IMG/VR virus record: IMGVR_UViG_3300028573_000014
Coordinates: 1 to 64,000 of that record
Source: a virus
DNA length: 64,000 bases
Direction: 5' to 3' (one strand)
Shown here: positions 17,871 through 26,762 of the stretch, one piece after another
How positions within the stretch are numbered: the first letter of the stretch is position 1
How the letters are laid out: the number at the start of each line of letters is the position of its first letter
Translations under genes and position numbers: made by a program
Notes under the pieces: model-generated
Database searches by the model: none
Told to the model about the DNA's origin: nothing
The model's input: only the letters and a program-made list of their open reading frames with translations

Positions 17871-18368
17871 TTAGTAGTCCCTCTCCGGGTTTGTCAGATA
17901 GAAACCCAGTGTCCATAAAAATTTCGCAGCGATGATGTCACCTGGCATCAGGGGAGTAGTTAATTCCAGTGACGCACCCAGAAAGTTATTGATCCGACCC
18001 GGTTTCGCGTCGGAGGTCAGCAACGGTCTGGACCGACCCATCGCCATTGTGTAAGGAATCCAGGTATACAGTTGTTCTTCCAGTGCGCCATCAAAGCCCT
18101 CGGTTCGCTTTCCGAGCTGTAGTTCAGTCACAATTGCTGTGACCTCAGCATCTTCCCAGATACCGATGGGCTGTGGCTTGATAGTCGATATCCCGTTCAA
18201 CCACTTGGGATAGATAGCCTCGGCTTCATAGCGCATAAAAGGCTTTGCTGCTGTCCCAAAGTTCTGACCGAGTATTTGCCCGACTGCCGTGGATATTTCC
18301 TGTTCAATGGCAACAAGATGATCCATCGCGTCCTGGACGTTGATATAGTTGAGCAGGGTGACGGTCAT
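17871..18368 (-). CDS. Tail terminator / tail completion protein
   Basis: 165 residues from ATG 18368, whose ATGA overlaps the stop of the neck gene before it. The slot directly upstream of the major tail protein normally holds the tail terminator, which caps the tube and docks it to the head. The sequence (LVAIEQEISTAVGQIL, LTTPLMPGDIIAAKFLWTLGFYL) is alpha/beta and compatible, but the call is mainly positional. Confidence 0.55.
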   Translation of the reverse strand: MTVTLLNYINVQDAMDHLVAIEQEISTAVGQILGQNFGTAAKPFMRYEAEAIYPKWLNGISTIKPQPIGIWEDAEVTAIVTELQLGKRTEGFDGALEEQLYTWIPYTMAMGRSRPLLTSDAKPGRINNFLGASLELTTPLMPGDIIAAKFLWTLGFYLTNPERDY

Positions 18369-19297
18369 ACCGCGCTCCATCCCCAGTCACGGGTCTGGTT
18401 AGTGATATTCAAGATCTCCGACGGTGCATCACTCGGATAGATCATCGTCTTGCCCTGCGACAGGTCGGTTTTTACTGCCTCGTAAGCCCCACGCCGTGAG
18501 TACCAGTATCCCAGCCATCGGTAGGCTGCCCGGTTGATCTCTGGCTGGACCTGCCATGTGGATATCTTAGTTCCCGCAGGCCATGCCTGAGCGGTAGATC
18601 CGTTCTGCCCACGAAGAGCAGTGATCGTTAGCCCGACAGGATCTGTGGAGAGAACCATCATCCATTCAAACACAGCGGGAGTCGCCAGACTATCTCCGAC
18701 CTGAATCATGTTTCCGGCAGACAGCGCTGGACTGTAGCCCCAGCTATTCATGCCTGCCGGAGTCGAAACTGCAAACGTGATAATGTGGTTATCGATGTCA
18801 CTCGTAATGGTTTGCAAGCTGTCTATCCAGCTTTGTGGGTAGTTCTGTCCGTAGCCCCAGTAGCCCGTGACTCGAATCTTTCGCAGAAACTGACCGGGGG
18901 CAATCCAGAAGTACGTGCCAAAACCAAAACCATACGACCAGCCATAGACCTGATTGCTGATAAGCTGCAACTGCATGTTTGGCGAGTCTTTCTGCACAAA
19001 CACATAATCCACATCGAATACCAGCACATTGTCAAAGGCATCAATAACCTGAGTCGGATACAGGATGGGACGGCCCAGATCTAACTTGCGCTGAACGTCA
19101 TCGATCCATGTGCCGAAAGCATCATAGCGATATTCCTGATAGTAAGGCAGATAGCGCTGGCGTGTCATGACATTCAGACGCGATCCCAGATCGACCAGAT
19201 TGTTGACAATCCAGTTGTCACCGGAATGATCGCTATCAGGCACTTTAGCCTCGTCACGAACCTGCGCCAGCGTACATAACCTGTCAGGAGGGAACAT
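18365..19297 (-). CDS. Head-tail connector (gp6-like adaptor)
   Basis: 310 residues. The first 70 residues are helical (CTLAQVRDEAKV ... LGSRLNVMTRQRYL), like the adaptor proteins that sit under the portal. A long aromatic beta insertion follows (YGWSYGFGFGTYFW), and the C-terminus returns to helix (EINRAAYRWLGYWYSRRGAYEAV). Larger than the usual 100-residue gp6, so the beta insertion is unusual. GGAGGG precedes the ATG. Confidence 0.6.
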   Translation of the reverse strand: MFPPDRLCTLAQVRDEAKVPDSDHSGDNWIVNNLVDLGSRLNVMTRQRYLPYYQEYRYDAFGTWIDDVQRKLDLGRPILYPTQVIDAFDNVLVFDVDYVFVQKDSPNMQLQLISNQVYGWSYGFGFGTYFWIAPGQFLRKIRVTGYWGYGQNYPQSWIDSLQTITSDIDNHIITFAVSTPAGMNSWGYSPALSAGNMIQVGDSLATPAVFEWMMVLSTDPVGLTITALRGQNGSTAQAWPAGTKISTWQVQPEINRAAYRWLGYWYSRRGAYEAVKTDLSQGKTMIYPSDAPSEILNITNQTRDWGWSAV

Positions 19298-19299
19298 CG

Positions 19300-19623
19300 C
19301 TAATCCGTCTCCACAATCACAGTGACCGTCGCATCGGCTGAGCCATCCCGAATCATCAGAAGCGCAGCAGTATTTTCCCGACCAACGACCTCGAAGATCG
19401 GGAAATTATTCGTCGGCAGTCGCAACCCGGCAGTTGTTGTGGGTGGATTGGTCGTCACAGGGTGATCCCACGCCACGCGAAGGGCATTGGCTCCGACGCT
19501 GATAAAGACTCGGTCTGCTGCCGCAGCCACACCGGGATCAAATCCGAACGCCACCAGACTCAATGCCACTGTAGACACGGTGCCTGTGATGTGAACTGAC
19601 TGCGAACTACCGTTAACTGCCAT
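19300..19623 (-). CDS. Small beta-rich head or neck protein
   Basis: 107 residues, almost entirely beta (VHITGTVSTVALSLVAF, VTVIVETD at the end). Gly, Ala and Thr-rich. Lies between capsid and connector genes without gaps. Possible capsid decoration or neck-fibre subunit. Not recognised by motif. Confidence 0.5.
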   Translation of the reverse strand: MAVNGSSQSVHITGTVSTVALSLVAFGFDPGVAAAADRVFISVGANALRVAWDHPVTTNPPTTTAGLRLPTNNFPIFEVVGRENTAALLMIRDGSADATVTVIVETD

Positions 19624-19633
19624 GCTGCACCGC

Positions 19634-20047
19634 CTACTTCAACACGTAGCGACAGGCCAGATAGGCCAACCCTACGGTTGGAGATCCGCCCATCGTGACG
19701 TACACGGGCTTCTGCGAACTGAACTTGGTGAACCACTTGTTGAGAGTGATCCATGCTGTGCTGAACACCGGTCCTGCTGTACCCAGAACAGACTGGGCGT
19801 TCAGGAACGAGGTGGGCAGCGCCACGCTCTCACCCACGGACAGAGTTGCGCTACCATCGAAGATCGTCTGGACATCCAGATCGAAGCCGATGATCGTTGC
19901 GCCCTGTGGAAGGGTGAAGGCCAACTTGTTTGAACCCGTGGTCGGTGTCAATTGGAAGTACTTGACACCGAGAGTGCCCCCCAACATCGGGGGGGCATAG
20001 CCGTCGCCATCACTGGCGTATACTGCGGGGAAAGGTCCATCTACCAT
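19634..20047 (-). CDS. Capsid-module protein, possible decoration or head fibre
   Basis: 137 residues, beta-rich, with GVKYFQLTPTTGSNKLAFTL near residue 25. Same length as its neighbour and similar in overall make-up, but no clear alignment was found by eye. Probably a structural protein displayed on the head. Confidence 0.45.
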   Translation of the reverse strand: MVDGPFPAVYASDGDGYAPPMLGGTLGVKYFQLTPTTGSNKLAFTLPQGATIIGFDLDVQTIFDGSATLSVGESVALPTSFLNAQSVLGTAGPVFSTAWITLNKWFTKFSSQKPVYVTMGGSPTVGLAYLACRYVLK

Positions 20048-20059
20048 GAGGTTCCCCCT

Positions 20060-20473
20060 TTATACGCTCAGTGAGGTGTAGGATTGAAGGTGCAGCTCGA
20101 TGGCGTTGACCGTGACACTGACCGCACCAACTGGAGCCAGCGTGACGCTGAGATAGCGCATCAACTCATCGCGCTTCAGGCCGAACTGAACTTTGCCGCC
20201 AGCAGAGCCAACGACATTGGGAATGGTGTAACCGGGCACACCAGTCACAGGATTGAGAATGGCATCGGCTGGGACATTCACGAATGTCGTGTTGTCAGTA
20301 GCCATCACGGGCTGAATAGACAGCGTGCCAGTGCCGCCGCTTGGGACCTGAATGGCCATCAAGACTGGTCCAACTGCGTTCACCAGGTCCACGCCCGCAG
20401 GTGTGGTGCTGGACGTAACCGCACCGTTTTGCAGCCAGTTGATGCCAAGAGCATTATCTAAATACGTAAACAT
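20060..20473 (-). CDS. Capsid-module protein, possible decoration or head fibre
   Basis: 137 residues directly downstream of the capsid polyprotein, with AAGGAG before its ATG. Beta-rich (VGPVLMAIQVPSGGTGTLSIQP), ending in VTVNAIELHLQSYTSL, which resembles small phage proteins that bind ligands as trimers on capsids. The strong ribosome site fits a protein needed in many copies. Confidence 0.5.
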   Translation of the reverse strand: MFTYLDNALGINWLQNGAVTSSTTPAGVDLVNAVGPVLMAIQVPSGGTGTLSIQPVMATDNTTFVNVPADAILNPVTGVPGYTIPNVVGSAGGKVQFGLKRDELMRYLSVTLAPVGAVSVTVNAIELHLQSYTSLSV

Positions 20474-20485
20474 GCTTCATTCTCC

Positions 20486-23400
20486 TTAGTTGGTACCGGT
20501 GGTTACGCCGGAGATGGAGACGGGAAGAACGCCCTTCATGACGAAGAACGCCTGGGGGTACACGATTTTCACATCCGCGTACACATAGATCAGCAGGCCA
20601 GCCTGCAAGTTCCCAGCGAAGGTCTGGTCCAGACGCACCTCAACCTGATCGCTCAGGCCGATGTACATATACTGCCAGTCGCCACCAAAGACATAGGACG
20701 AGTTGGTGCTGGTCCCTTCAACGACATTGGTCGGAATCTGGTTGGAGATCGCATATGGCATCGCCATGATCTCACGCTCGGCTGCGGCACGCCACGCAGG
20801 ACGCAGCAGAGGATTGCCCAGAGTGTCAGTCGCCAGCGTAAAGGCGCGGCTGATCTGGCTGTGGAGTGCGATACCGCGACGTGACCCGTCATCATAGGGC
20901 ACGTTGGCATCGTCCAGCAAACCAAACGCCTGACCAATATCCGTGAACTGAGGAATACGCCCGTTCCCGCCCATGTCATAGGTCTGAGCCGATGGTGTGT
21001 TCAGGATACCGACGATTTCCATACCGCCGCCGGACACGAGCGCACCGCCCGTACCAAGCAAAGCAGCCTTGTCGATCTTCAAGGCAATCGACTTCGCCAT
21101 CTGGTTGCGCAACTGCGACTCGGCTTGTGGAGTCATATTTGCTTCAACGTTGAAGGGGACCTTCACCAGGCTTGAGACACCGTGCGGGTACAACGTAACC
21201 GTGCGGTACCCAGGCTGGCTGTCAGAGACGGCCTGATTCTCACCAACCCATTGCGCATCGGGCGCTGAGTTCATGATAGGAACGGTCAGGACGTTCGTGC
21301 CCTGCATGTCGATGTGCTCAGCCCCAAGCTGATAACAAACGACTTTGGCACGCAGCGGGTCCAACACGACTGGAGAAATCTCCTGGTGCAGGATATAACC
21401 ACCGTTTGGACCCGAAGCGGAGGACATTGCCTTTTCCGCGCCGATCACAAAACGAGGACGTTCCATCCGCGCGATGCGCTTCAGGTCGGCATACACACCA
21501 GCCAGAGGCGTTTTGGTGATGCCAGTGTTTTGATTGATGCCCTTCTGGGCGATTGAACCAGTCATATATGGCCCCACTGACTTTGAACCACCGCCGCTTG
21601 ATAAGTGACGGCTAAGGACGGAATAGTTGTACGGTGCTGGATCGCTCATCGTCGCGGTAGGAACATCGTCCTTTTCGCTTGACATCGCAGCGCTGTACAG
21701 GTTGTTGAGGTGGCTGGTCACATCTTCGGCCTTGCTATCTTCGGGCATACCAAGTGCCTTGATCAGATCCGGGTGAGCTTTGCCTTCGGTATTAATCGCT
21801 GCAATGTGGTTGTCCATTGCACCGCGTACCGCAGTAGGCTCCGGTTCACAGCCATACATCTGTGCCAGGGCGTGCAGGGTTGATTCGGGCTGCTCGTCGG
21901 CATCGAAGTCGTCATTTGCATCATTGACTTCTTCGAGACCGTCCTTTGCAGCGTCTTCCTTCTGCTCTTCCTGGTCTTCCTTCTCGTCTTCTTTATCCAT
22001 TTTTCCCTCTCTTATTTCTGCTTTTGTGGCTTCCTCAAGCGTGTCAGTCGCCTCCCGCTCCTGCATCACACTCTTCAAAGCCAGTTCCAAACTCTTGGCG
22101 GCAAGCACGGGGCCAAGTCCCGGTTCGGCAGGGGTGCGAGTAAGGCTGCATCCCGCTAACGGCCACAATCCCAGATGTCCGTCAGCGGGGTCATACCCCT
22201 GCTGCGCATAATGGGAAAGGCTGTCACTAGAGTAGGCAAACACACCGTTCGCTGCGTCTTTCGCAGTGCGGACGTAAAGTGGATGGTCGGTGTGGAGAGC
22301 GTGCTCTCCCCAGATTCCCCGTGGGTACACCTTTACCAGGGTGCGTTGCCCAATAGGGTCCCCGCCGTAATCGGGGTTTTTGCCGTGTTCCATCCACAGA
22401 GGCGCGTTCGGGTAGTAATCCGCAAACGTTTTGGTCATGTCATCAAAAAAGGTATCCTGCAAATCGAGATTTTCAGGATCCGTGAAAAGCATCATCCAGC
22501 CCTCAACCGAGGTCGGTAGACCATCGACTGCCTTCGAGCCAATCATTGAGGCACGGTTGCAAGCACCCTGCGCTGCCAGCGTAGCCTTAACGTCATCCCC
22601 GGTTTCTTGCATCACCTGATCGTAGACTTTTGCCCACAGGCTAAAGTCTTTCTCGCTCAGATCGGATGGCATTTTGCCAGACAGATAAGCCGCAACCTTT
22701 GCCTTATCCTCTTTGGACAGGCCAAGTTCAGCCGCGCGTGCCCGAATGCGGGAACGAACTGTTGGCTTGTCAGCATCGGGAATGTCGGCACGATTACCGT
22801 GCGGAGGGTTAGGTCCCATCGCTGCGGCTGCCAGCAACACATGTCGAGCGTCTGGCATCGGCAGTTTCCACGAAGATGGTGTGTCCTTATCGGGCACATA
22901 ACCATACGTGTCAGGATTGGCATCCTTGCCTGCTGCTTCTTCCTCTGGCGCTTCACCGTAGAAGTAGGCATTGAAGTCTTCTGAGCCACGAGGATGATGA
23001 GCCTTTTCGCCTGCCACTTCATCGACTGCTGTTTCAGTCTCAGCAGGCGCATCGGAGATCTCTTCGATCACTTCCTCATCTGGCTCAGACTTGGTAGCAA
23101 CGGGCACTTCCCCGTGCGCATGGGCAATGGCTTCTTCGCGTGTGGCGTAGCCTTCTTCAGGAGAACGCACACCGGAAGTCATGTCCAGAACGCGGTATTT
23201 ACCGTCGGTCTTGCTCTTTACAATTTTCACTGTCAAGGACTTCTTTCCTTTCCCGCCGGATAGCGGAATGGTGTAATCCCCTGCCTCTCCATAGGATTCC
23301 CAGAGACTGTCAAAGGTCACAGGGACAGGTTGGAGTGGGATTGTCGGGGTAGGCATCTCTTTATCGATATAGGCCAACGTCATATGCGGCGTGTAGCCAT

Positions 23401-23863
23401 GAGTCTCCAGCGGATCGGCATCCGCACCTTTCAGGAAAGCAACCAGTGCCTGCCGGAAACGTGGAAGGTCAGGGCAATCGAAGTTCAGGTAGATGCAGTC
23501 CTTATCAGGCGCATCCATGAACCGACCAATGCCGTTCAGAGTGCCACTGAGCGCAGGCCAGCCCTGTGCGAACTTAGTCAGTTCGGACTCCAGCGCTTCC
23601 TCATCTGGCATCCAACCGGGATCATCAGTGCTGCCCAGATAGGCCAGCGTGACATGCATTTCATCGACTGGCATCAGGCAGTCTTCTGGTAGTCCAGCGC
23701 CCTTCGCCAGTGCGATCAGATGTTGGGCAATAACAGGCGGAATCTTGAACGCGATCATGATTCCGTCCTGGTGGTCAGCATCCTTTGCCGGGATACCAAT
23801 GGTAGAACGGAGAACATAACCGCCTGCTGCCCCTGTCGCGCTGCTCATCGCTTTGGCCGTCAT
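20486..23863 (-). CDS. Capsid polyprotein: 2H phosphoesterase, protease, scaffold and HK97-fold major capsid protein
   Basis: 1125 residues in one open frame. Residues 35-205 are a 2H (LigT/2'-5' ligase) phosphoesterase with both motifs, H70-V-T72 and H160-M-T162. Residues 206-395 are a linker with an acidic stretch and a Lys/Arg helix. Residues 400-600 resemble the prohead protease, with LWMEHGKNP (H493) as the probable catalytic His and VFAYSSDSLS (541-550) as the probable Ser strand. Residues 600-760 are Asp/Glu/Lys-rich scaffold-like coil. From about residue 808 (KAMSSASGPNGGYIL) to the end is an HK97-type capsid subunit of about 315 residues. The extreme N-terminus carries a near copy of that cleavage-site segment. 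Self-cleavage during assembly is inferred. The ATG overlaps the preceding stop. Confidence 0.85.
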   Translation of the reverse strand: MTAKAMSSATGAAGGYVLRSTIGIPAKDADHQDGIMIAFKIPPVIAQHLIALAKGAGLPEDCLMPVDEMHVTLAYLGSTDDPGWMPDEEALESELTKFAQGWPALSGTLNGIGRFMDAPDKDCIYLNFDCPDLPRFRQALVAFLKGADADPLETHGYTPHMTLAYIDKEMPTPTIPLQPVPVTFDSLWESYGEAGDYTIPLSGGKGKKSLTVKIVKSKTDGKYRVLDMTSGVRSPEEGYATREEAIAHAHGEVPVATKSEPDEEVIEEISDAPAETETAVDEVAGEKAHHPRGSEDFNAYFYGEAPEEEAAGKDANPDTYGYVPDKDTPSSWKLPMPDARHVLLAAAAMGPNPPHGNRADIPDADKPTVRSRIRARAAELGLSKEDKAKVAAYLSGKMPSDLSEKDFSLWAKVYDQVMQETGDDVKATLAAQGACNRASMIGSKAVDGLPTSVEGWMMLFTDPENLDLQDTFFDDMTKTFADYYPNAPLWMEHGKNPDYGGDPIGQRTLVKVYPRGIWGEHALHTDHPLYVRTAKDAANGVFAYSSDSLSHYAQQGYDPADGHLGLWPLAGCSLTRTPAEPGLGPVLAAKSLELALKSVMQEREATDTLEEATKAEIREGKMDKEDEKEDQEEQKEDAAKDGLEEVNDANDDFDADEQPESTLHALAQMYGCEPEPTAVRGAMDNHIAAINTEGKAHPDLIKALGMPEDSKAEDVTSHLNNLYSAAMSSEKDDVPTATMSDPAPYNYSVLSRHLSSGGGSKSVGPYMTGSIAQKGINQNTGITKTPLAGVYADLKRIARMERPRFVIGAEKAMSSASGPNGGYILHQEISPVVLDPLRAKVVCYQLGAEHIDMQGTNVLTVPIMNSAPDAQWVGENQAVSDSQPGYRTVTLYPHGVSSLVKVPFNVEANMTPQAESQLRNQMAKSIALKIDKAALLGTGGALVSGGGMEIVGILNTPSAQTYDMGGNGRIPQFTDIGQAFGLLDDANVPYDDGSRRGIALHSQISRAFTLATDTLGNPLLRPAWRAAAEREIMAMPYAISNQIPTNVVEGTSTNSSYVFGGDWQYMYIGLSDQVEVRLDQTFAGNLQAGLLIYVYADVKIVYPQAFFVMKGVLPVSISGVTTGTN

Positions 23864-24405
23864 GATTGGAAAGCTCCCAACGCTTCGTCCAGCGCTTCAA
23901 GTAACATGTCTTCGACCAGATCTGCAATCTCATTCTCAGCGTCCTCGAAGTCGTTGCCCCAGCCTGTATTCTCATGGCCTGGAACAGCATCTGGACCGTA
24001 GACCGCCTGCGCGTAGTTGTCACCCTTCCAGTCCACAGCGTCATTCTCTATGGTCAGGAAAGTATCATTGGCACTGGTGTTTTCGGAGACGACCCAACTG
24101 CTTTCCAGTTTGTCGGTGCGGTCCCACTGTCCACCGTTCGGGTCCCAGTCCTGTCCAGGGATCTGCCCGGTTCTCTTCATCCAGAAATACCAGTTGCGAC
24201 TGGGAAGGGTTGCGAAATCAAAGGGATGCACAACATCACCAGGTGGAGGGGCAAAGCGGTCATTGACCACTTCCACCACTGCCTCATGGATGGGACCATG
24301 CACAGCTTCGTAGATTGGTTCGCGGATGGCAGCGACCTTCTGGCGAATGTCACGCAGAACATCTACAGCGACTGAGGGGTTGTACTCCACGCTGAAGAAA
24401 CTCAT
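23860..24405 (-). CDS. Head-module protein of unknown exact role
   Basis: 181 residues between portal-MuF and capsid polyprotein, linked to both by ATGA overlaps. N-terminus is helical (RDIRQKVAAIREPIYEAV); the middle is Trp/Asp/Asn-rich (WDPNGGQWDRTDKLESSW); the C-terminus is an acidic helix (FEDAENEIADLVEDMLLEALDEAL). The layout recalls HK97 gp10-type minor proteins that complete the neck or tail, but here it lies on the portal side. Structural role by context. Confidence 0.5.
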   Translation of the reverse strand: MSFFSVEYNPSVAVDVLRDIRQKVAAIREPIYEAVHGPIHEAVVEVVNDRFAPPPGDVVHPFDFATLPSRNWYFWMKRTGQIPGQDWDPNGGQWDRTDKLESSWVVSENTSANDTFLTIENDAVDWKGDNYAQAVYGPDAVPGHENTGWGNDFEDAENEIADLVEDMLLEALDEALGAFQS

Positions 24406-26762
24406 ATCGCCACCGCCTCAGTGTCAATGACCATATTGTGCTCATGGTCATGATGGTCATGTGACTTTGTGCCTGCGATGGGTACGCCTGCCAGTGAACC
24501 ATTGGCCGGTTCAGTTGTGTCATCGAGCGTACACAGACAGTTAATCCCCGTGCAGATACAACTATCGGAGCGGGGATAGATTCCATATTTGAGCCAGGTA
24601 CGCGCACGATGCACCTGCCCGTCAGCACCAGAACACGTTTCGCAGTGGTCTTTCGTGCCGCCAAGCGTAAATTTCTTCATGCCGTTCATCTTGCCGTACA
24701 TGTTGCCCAGTATCTTCATGCCCTGTAGACCCTTATTGATCCACAGTTCAATTCGACTAAGCATGGCATTACGGGCTGCTGAAAACTCAGGGGTCTCCCT
24801 GAGCGGAATCACATTGCGATACATGTCGTTTGCCAGCGCAGTCCAGTAACTGCGTTCCTGCTTTGTTTCCAGATCGAGCGCTGACTTTTCTTCATCGGTC
24901 ATCTCAGCGGGATCTGTACCCGCTTCCTGCATTCCGTTCTTAAACGCATTCAGGAAAGCCATCTCAATTTCGCTACGCCCTGCTACTCCGAACTGATTGC
25001 GATTCAAGTTTCCCTGGAAAGCATCGGTCATGAGTTCATATAGAGCAGTGCGATACTGTGCCTCGGTGTCCTCGTAGCCTTTAACCGCCTGCACCCGGAT
25101 GGCATTCCAGATTGATTCCGACGGTTCTTCACCGGAAAGCAGGAAACGACCAAACGCTACTGCATGGGCGGGTAGAGAGTCGCTCTTAAATGCATAATTT
25201 CTGCCCTTGCGCTCAATGAGAACACGCCAGTTCTTCAACTCTTTGTGCTGGGCATCGGGCAGGAACGGAATAGGATCGACACTTTTGCCTGTTGGTGCGG
25301 TAGGTGCAGTCGCTTCGGTAGATGCGCCCACTTCCGCAGCACGTGGAGTGCTTTCGCCTGTGCGGGATGGCTTATCGGGCTTAGCATTTTCTCCACCGGA
25401 AACCATGCCTGGATTACCAGGGGCCACACGCCAGTAGTTCTGCATTTCAGCGGATGGCACTGGAATGCCGCCGATAAGGTACAGACCTGTCAGGTTTTCG
25501 TCTACATTCAGCCCCAGTGTTTTCTGAGCATTTGCCAGATCCAGAACACCGTCCTTAAGCTGCTTGCTCACGGTATCCGTGCGGGATGAGATATCCTCGT
25601 CCAGGCCACGTACACGCTTGAAGGTGGGGACAATGCGCCATTCAGGATTGAGTGGCTTGGCAACCTGCTCAGTGAAGATGTCGGCATAGCGTTCTGACTG
25701 CGGGACCAGCCAGCTAATGAGCCATTCACGCTTCTGGTCGTAGAACTTTGTGCCCTGCGCACGCTGCGCCTGACGTGGCTCAATAAGTTCAAGTGGAACG
25801 CGCAGGATACGCAGACAGGCATCACGCGCCTGGTCGGTCAGGTTGGGCATTCCCAGCTTATCGAAGTCTTGCTGGAATTTCAGCATTTCCCAACGTGTGG
25901 GTAGAACAACCGTGCGACCTGCATTGGCTGCGCCCTGATACATCCGGCGCAGGTATTCACTCAGTTCGAGTTTCTGGTCAGGACCAGGGACATAACTCGA
26001 CCCGTCCGCAGGCTGAATAACAAAGGATGGCATCGCCATGTTGCGAAAGAACATCAATTGCGTGGCTGTGATCTCTGTCTCGGTAGCAGCCTGCGCATAA
26101 GCGACCATCAGCGGACCCGTGCCGCCAAAGTCTTCAAAGAAGTCAATGTTATGGAAATAAACAGTGTCTTCCGGCGGCAACCAGTCCAGATCTGGTTCAA
26201 GCTCGCTGCCCCAGACCGGACGGATATGGAAACCGCCCAGACCGCGTGAAGTATCGGTCTCACGGCGGAAGAAGTTATTGTTAATCCACTGAAACCCGTC
26301 GAGAATGCCAGACTGAGTCTTCAACCGACGCAGCAACACTTCGCCATAGCAGCAGTAGGACGTTTCAGACCGCTCAATAATGCTCTGGAAGTTAGACTGG
26401 AATGCCGCCTGAATGCCCTGAGCGCGAGGGGTGAAGAATTTGGGATCTCCCTCTTCGAGCAGTTCTCCAGCGGCATTGGCGATCTTAAAGTCAACCTGGC
26501 GCAGCGACTCAGCGCGGAGTTCAATGGCAGAACGTGCTGTAACTGCTGTCCTGAACAAATGTGCGATCTCGCTGTAGGAGACCTGCGGACGTAGCAGTGC
26601 GACTTCCTGATTCAGGTAAGTCTTGATAGCGCTGCCGCTGTTTTCCATGACGTTGAAGGGCAGGTCATTCAGGTCCAGTTCAAAGCGATTCTTGCGAATC
26701 GTTTGCGTGATCTGCTTTGATCGATTCTTTTTGCCCTGGAAGTGTCGATTACGGTGACTCAT
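24402..26762 (-). CDS. Portal protein fused to a MuF-like head morphogenesis domain
   Basis: 786 residues from ATG 26762 (ATGA overlap with terminase); the frame also opens at 26789. Residues about 60-420 have the portal pattern: a helical start with TAVTARSAIELRAESL, the wing and stem strands, and a C-terminal helix rich in Gln/Arg. After a Pro/Thr linker (about 430-480) comes a MuF-type domain (about 500-740) ending in a Cys cluster, KDHCETCSGADGQVHRAR and CICTGINCLCTLDD, the Cys-rich zinc-like end of gpF proteins. A His-rich tail (SHDHHDHEHN) follows. The portal forms the DNA gate; MuF proteins sit inside near it and help assembly. Such fusions are known but uncommon. Confidence 0.8.
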   Translation of the reverse strand: MSHRNRHFQGKKNRSKQITQTIRKNRFELDLNDLPFNVMENSGSAIKTYLNQEVALLRPQVSYSEIAHLFRTAVTARSAIELRAESLRQVDFKIANAAGELLEEGDPKFFTPRAQGIQAAFQSNFQSIIERSETSYCCYGEVLLRRLKTQSGILDGFQWINNNFFRRETDTSRGLGGFHIRPVWGSELEPDLDWLPPEDTVYFHNIDFFEDFGGTGPLMVAYAQAATETEITATQLMFFRNMAMPSFVIQPADGSSYVPGPDQKLELSEYLRRMYQGAANAGRTVVLPTRWEMLKFQQDFDKLGMPNLTDQARDACLRILRVPLELIEPRQAQRAQGTKFYDQKREWLISWLVPQSERYADIFTEQVAKPLNPEWRIVPTFKRVRGLDEDISSRTDTVSKQLKDGVLDLANAQKTLGLNVDENLTGLYLIGGIPVPSAEMQNYWRVAPGNPGMVSGGENAKPDKPSRTGESTPRAAEVGASTEATAPTAPTGKSVDPIPFLPDAQHKELKNWRVLIERKGRNYAFKSDSLPAHAVAFGRFLLSGEEPSESIWNAIRVQAVKGYEDTEAQYRTALYELMTDAFQGNLNRNQFGVAGRSEIEMAFLNAFKNGMQEAGTDPAEMTDEEKSALDLETKQERSYWTALANDMYRNVIPLRETPEFSAARNAMLSRIELWINKGLQGMKILGNMYGKMNGMKKFTLGGTKDHCETCSGADGQVHRARTWLKYGIYPRSDSCICTGINCLCTLDDTTEPANGSLAGVPIAGTKSHDHHDHEHNMVIDTEAVAI

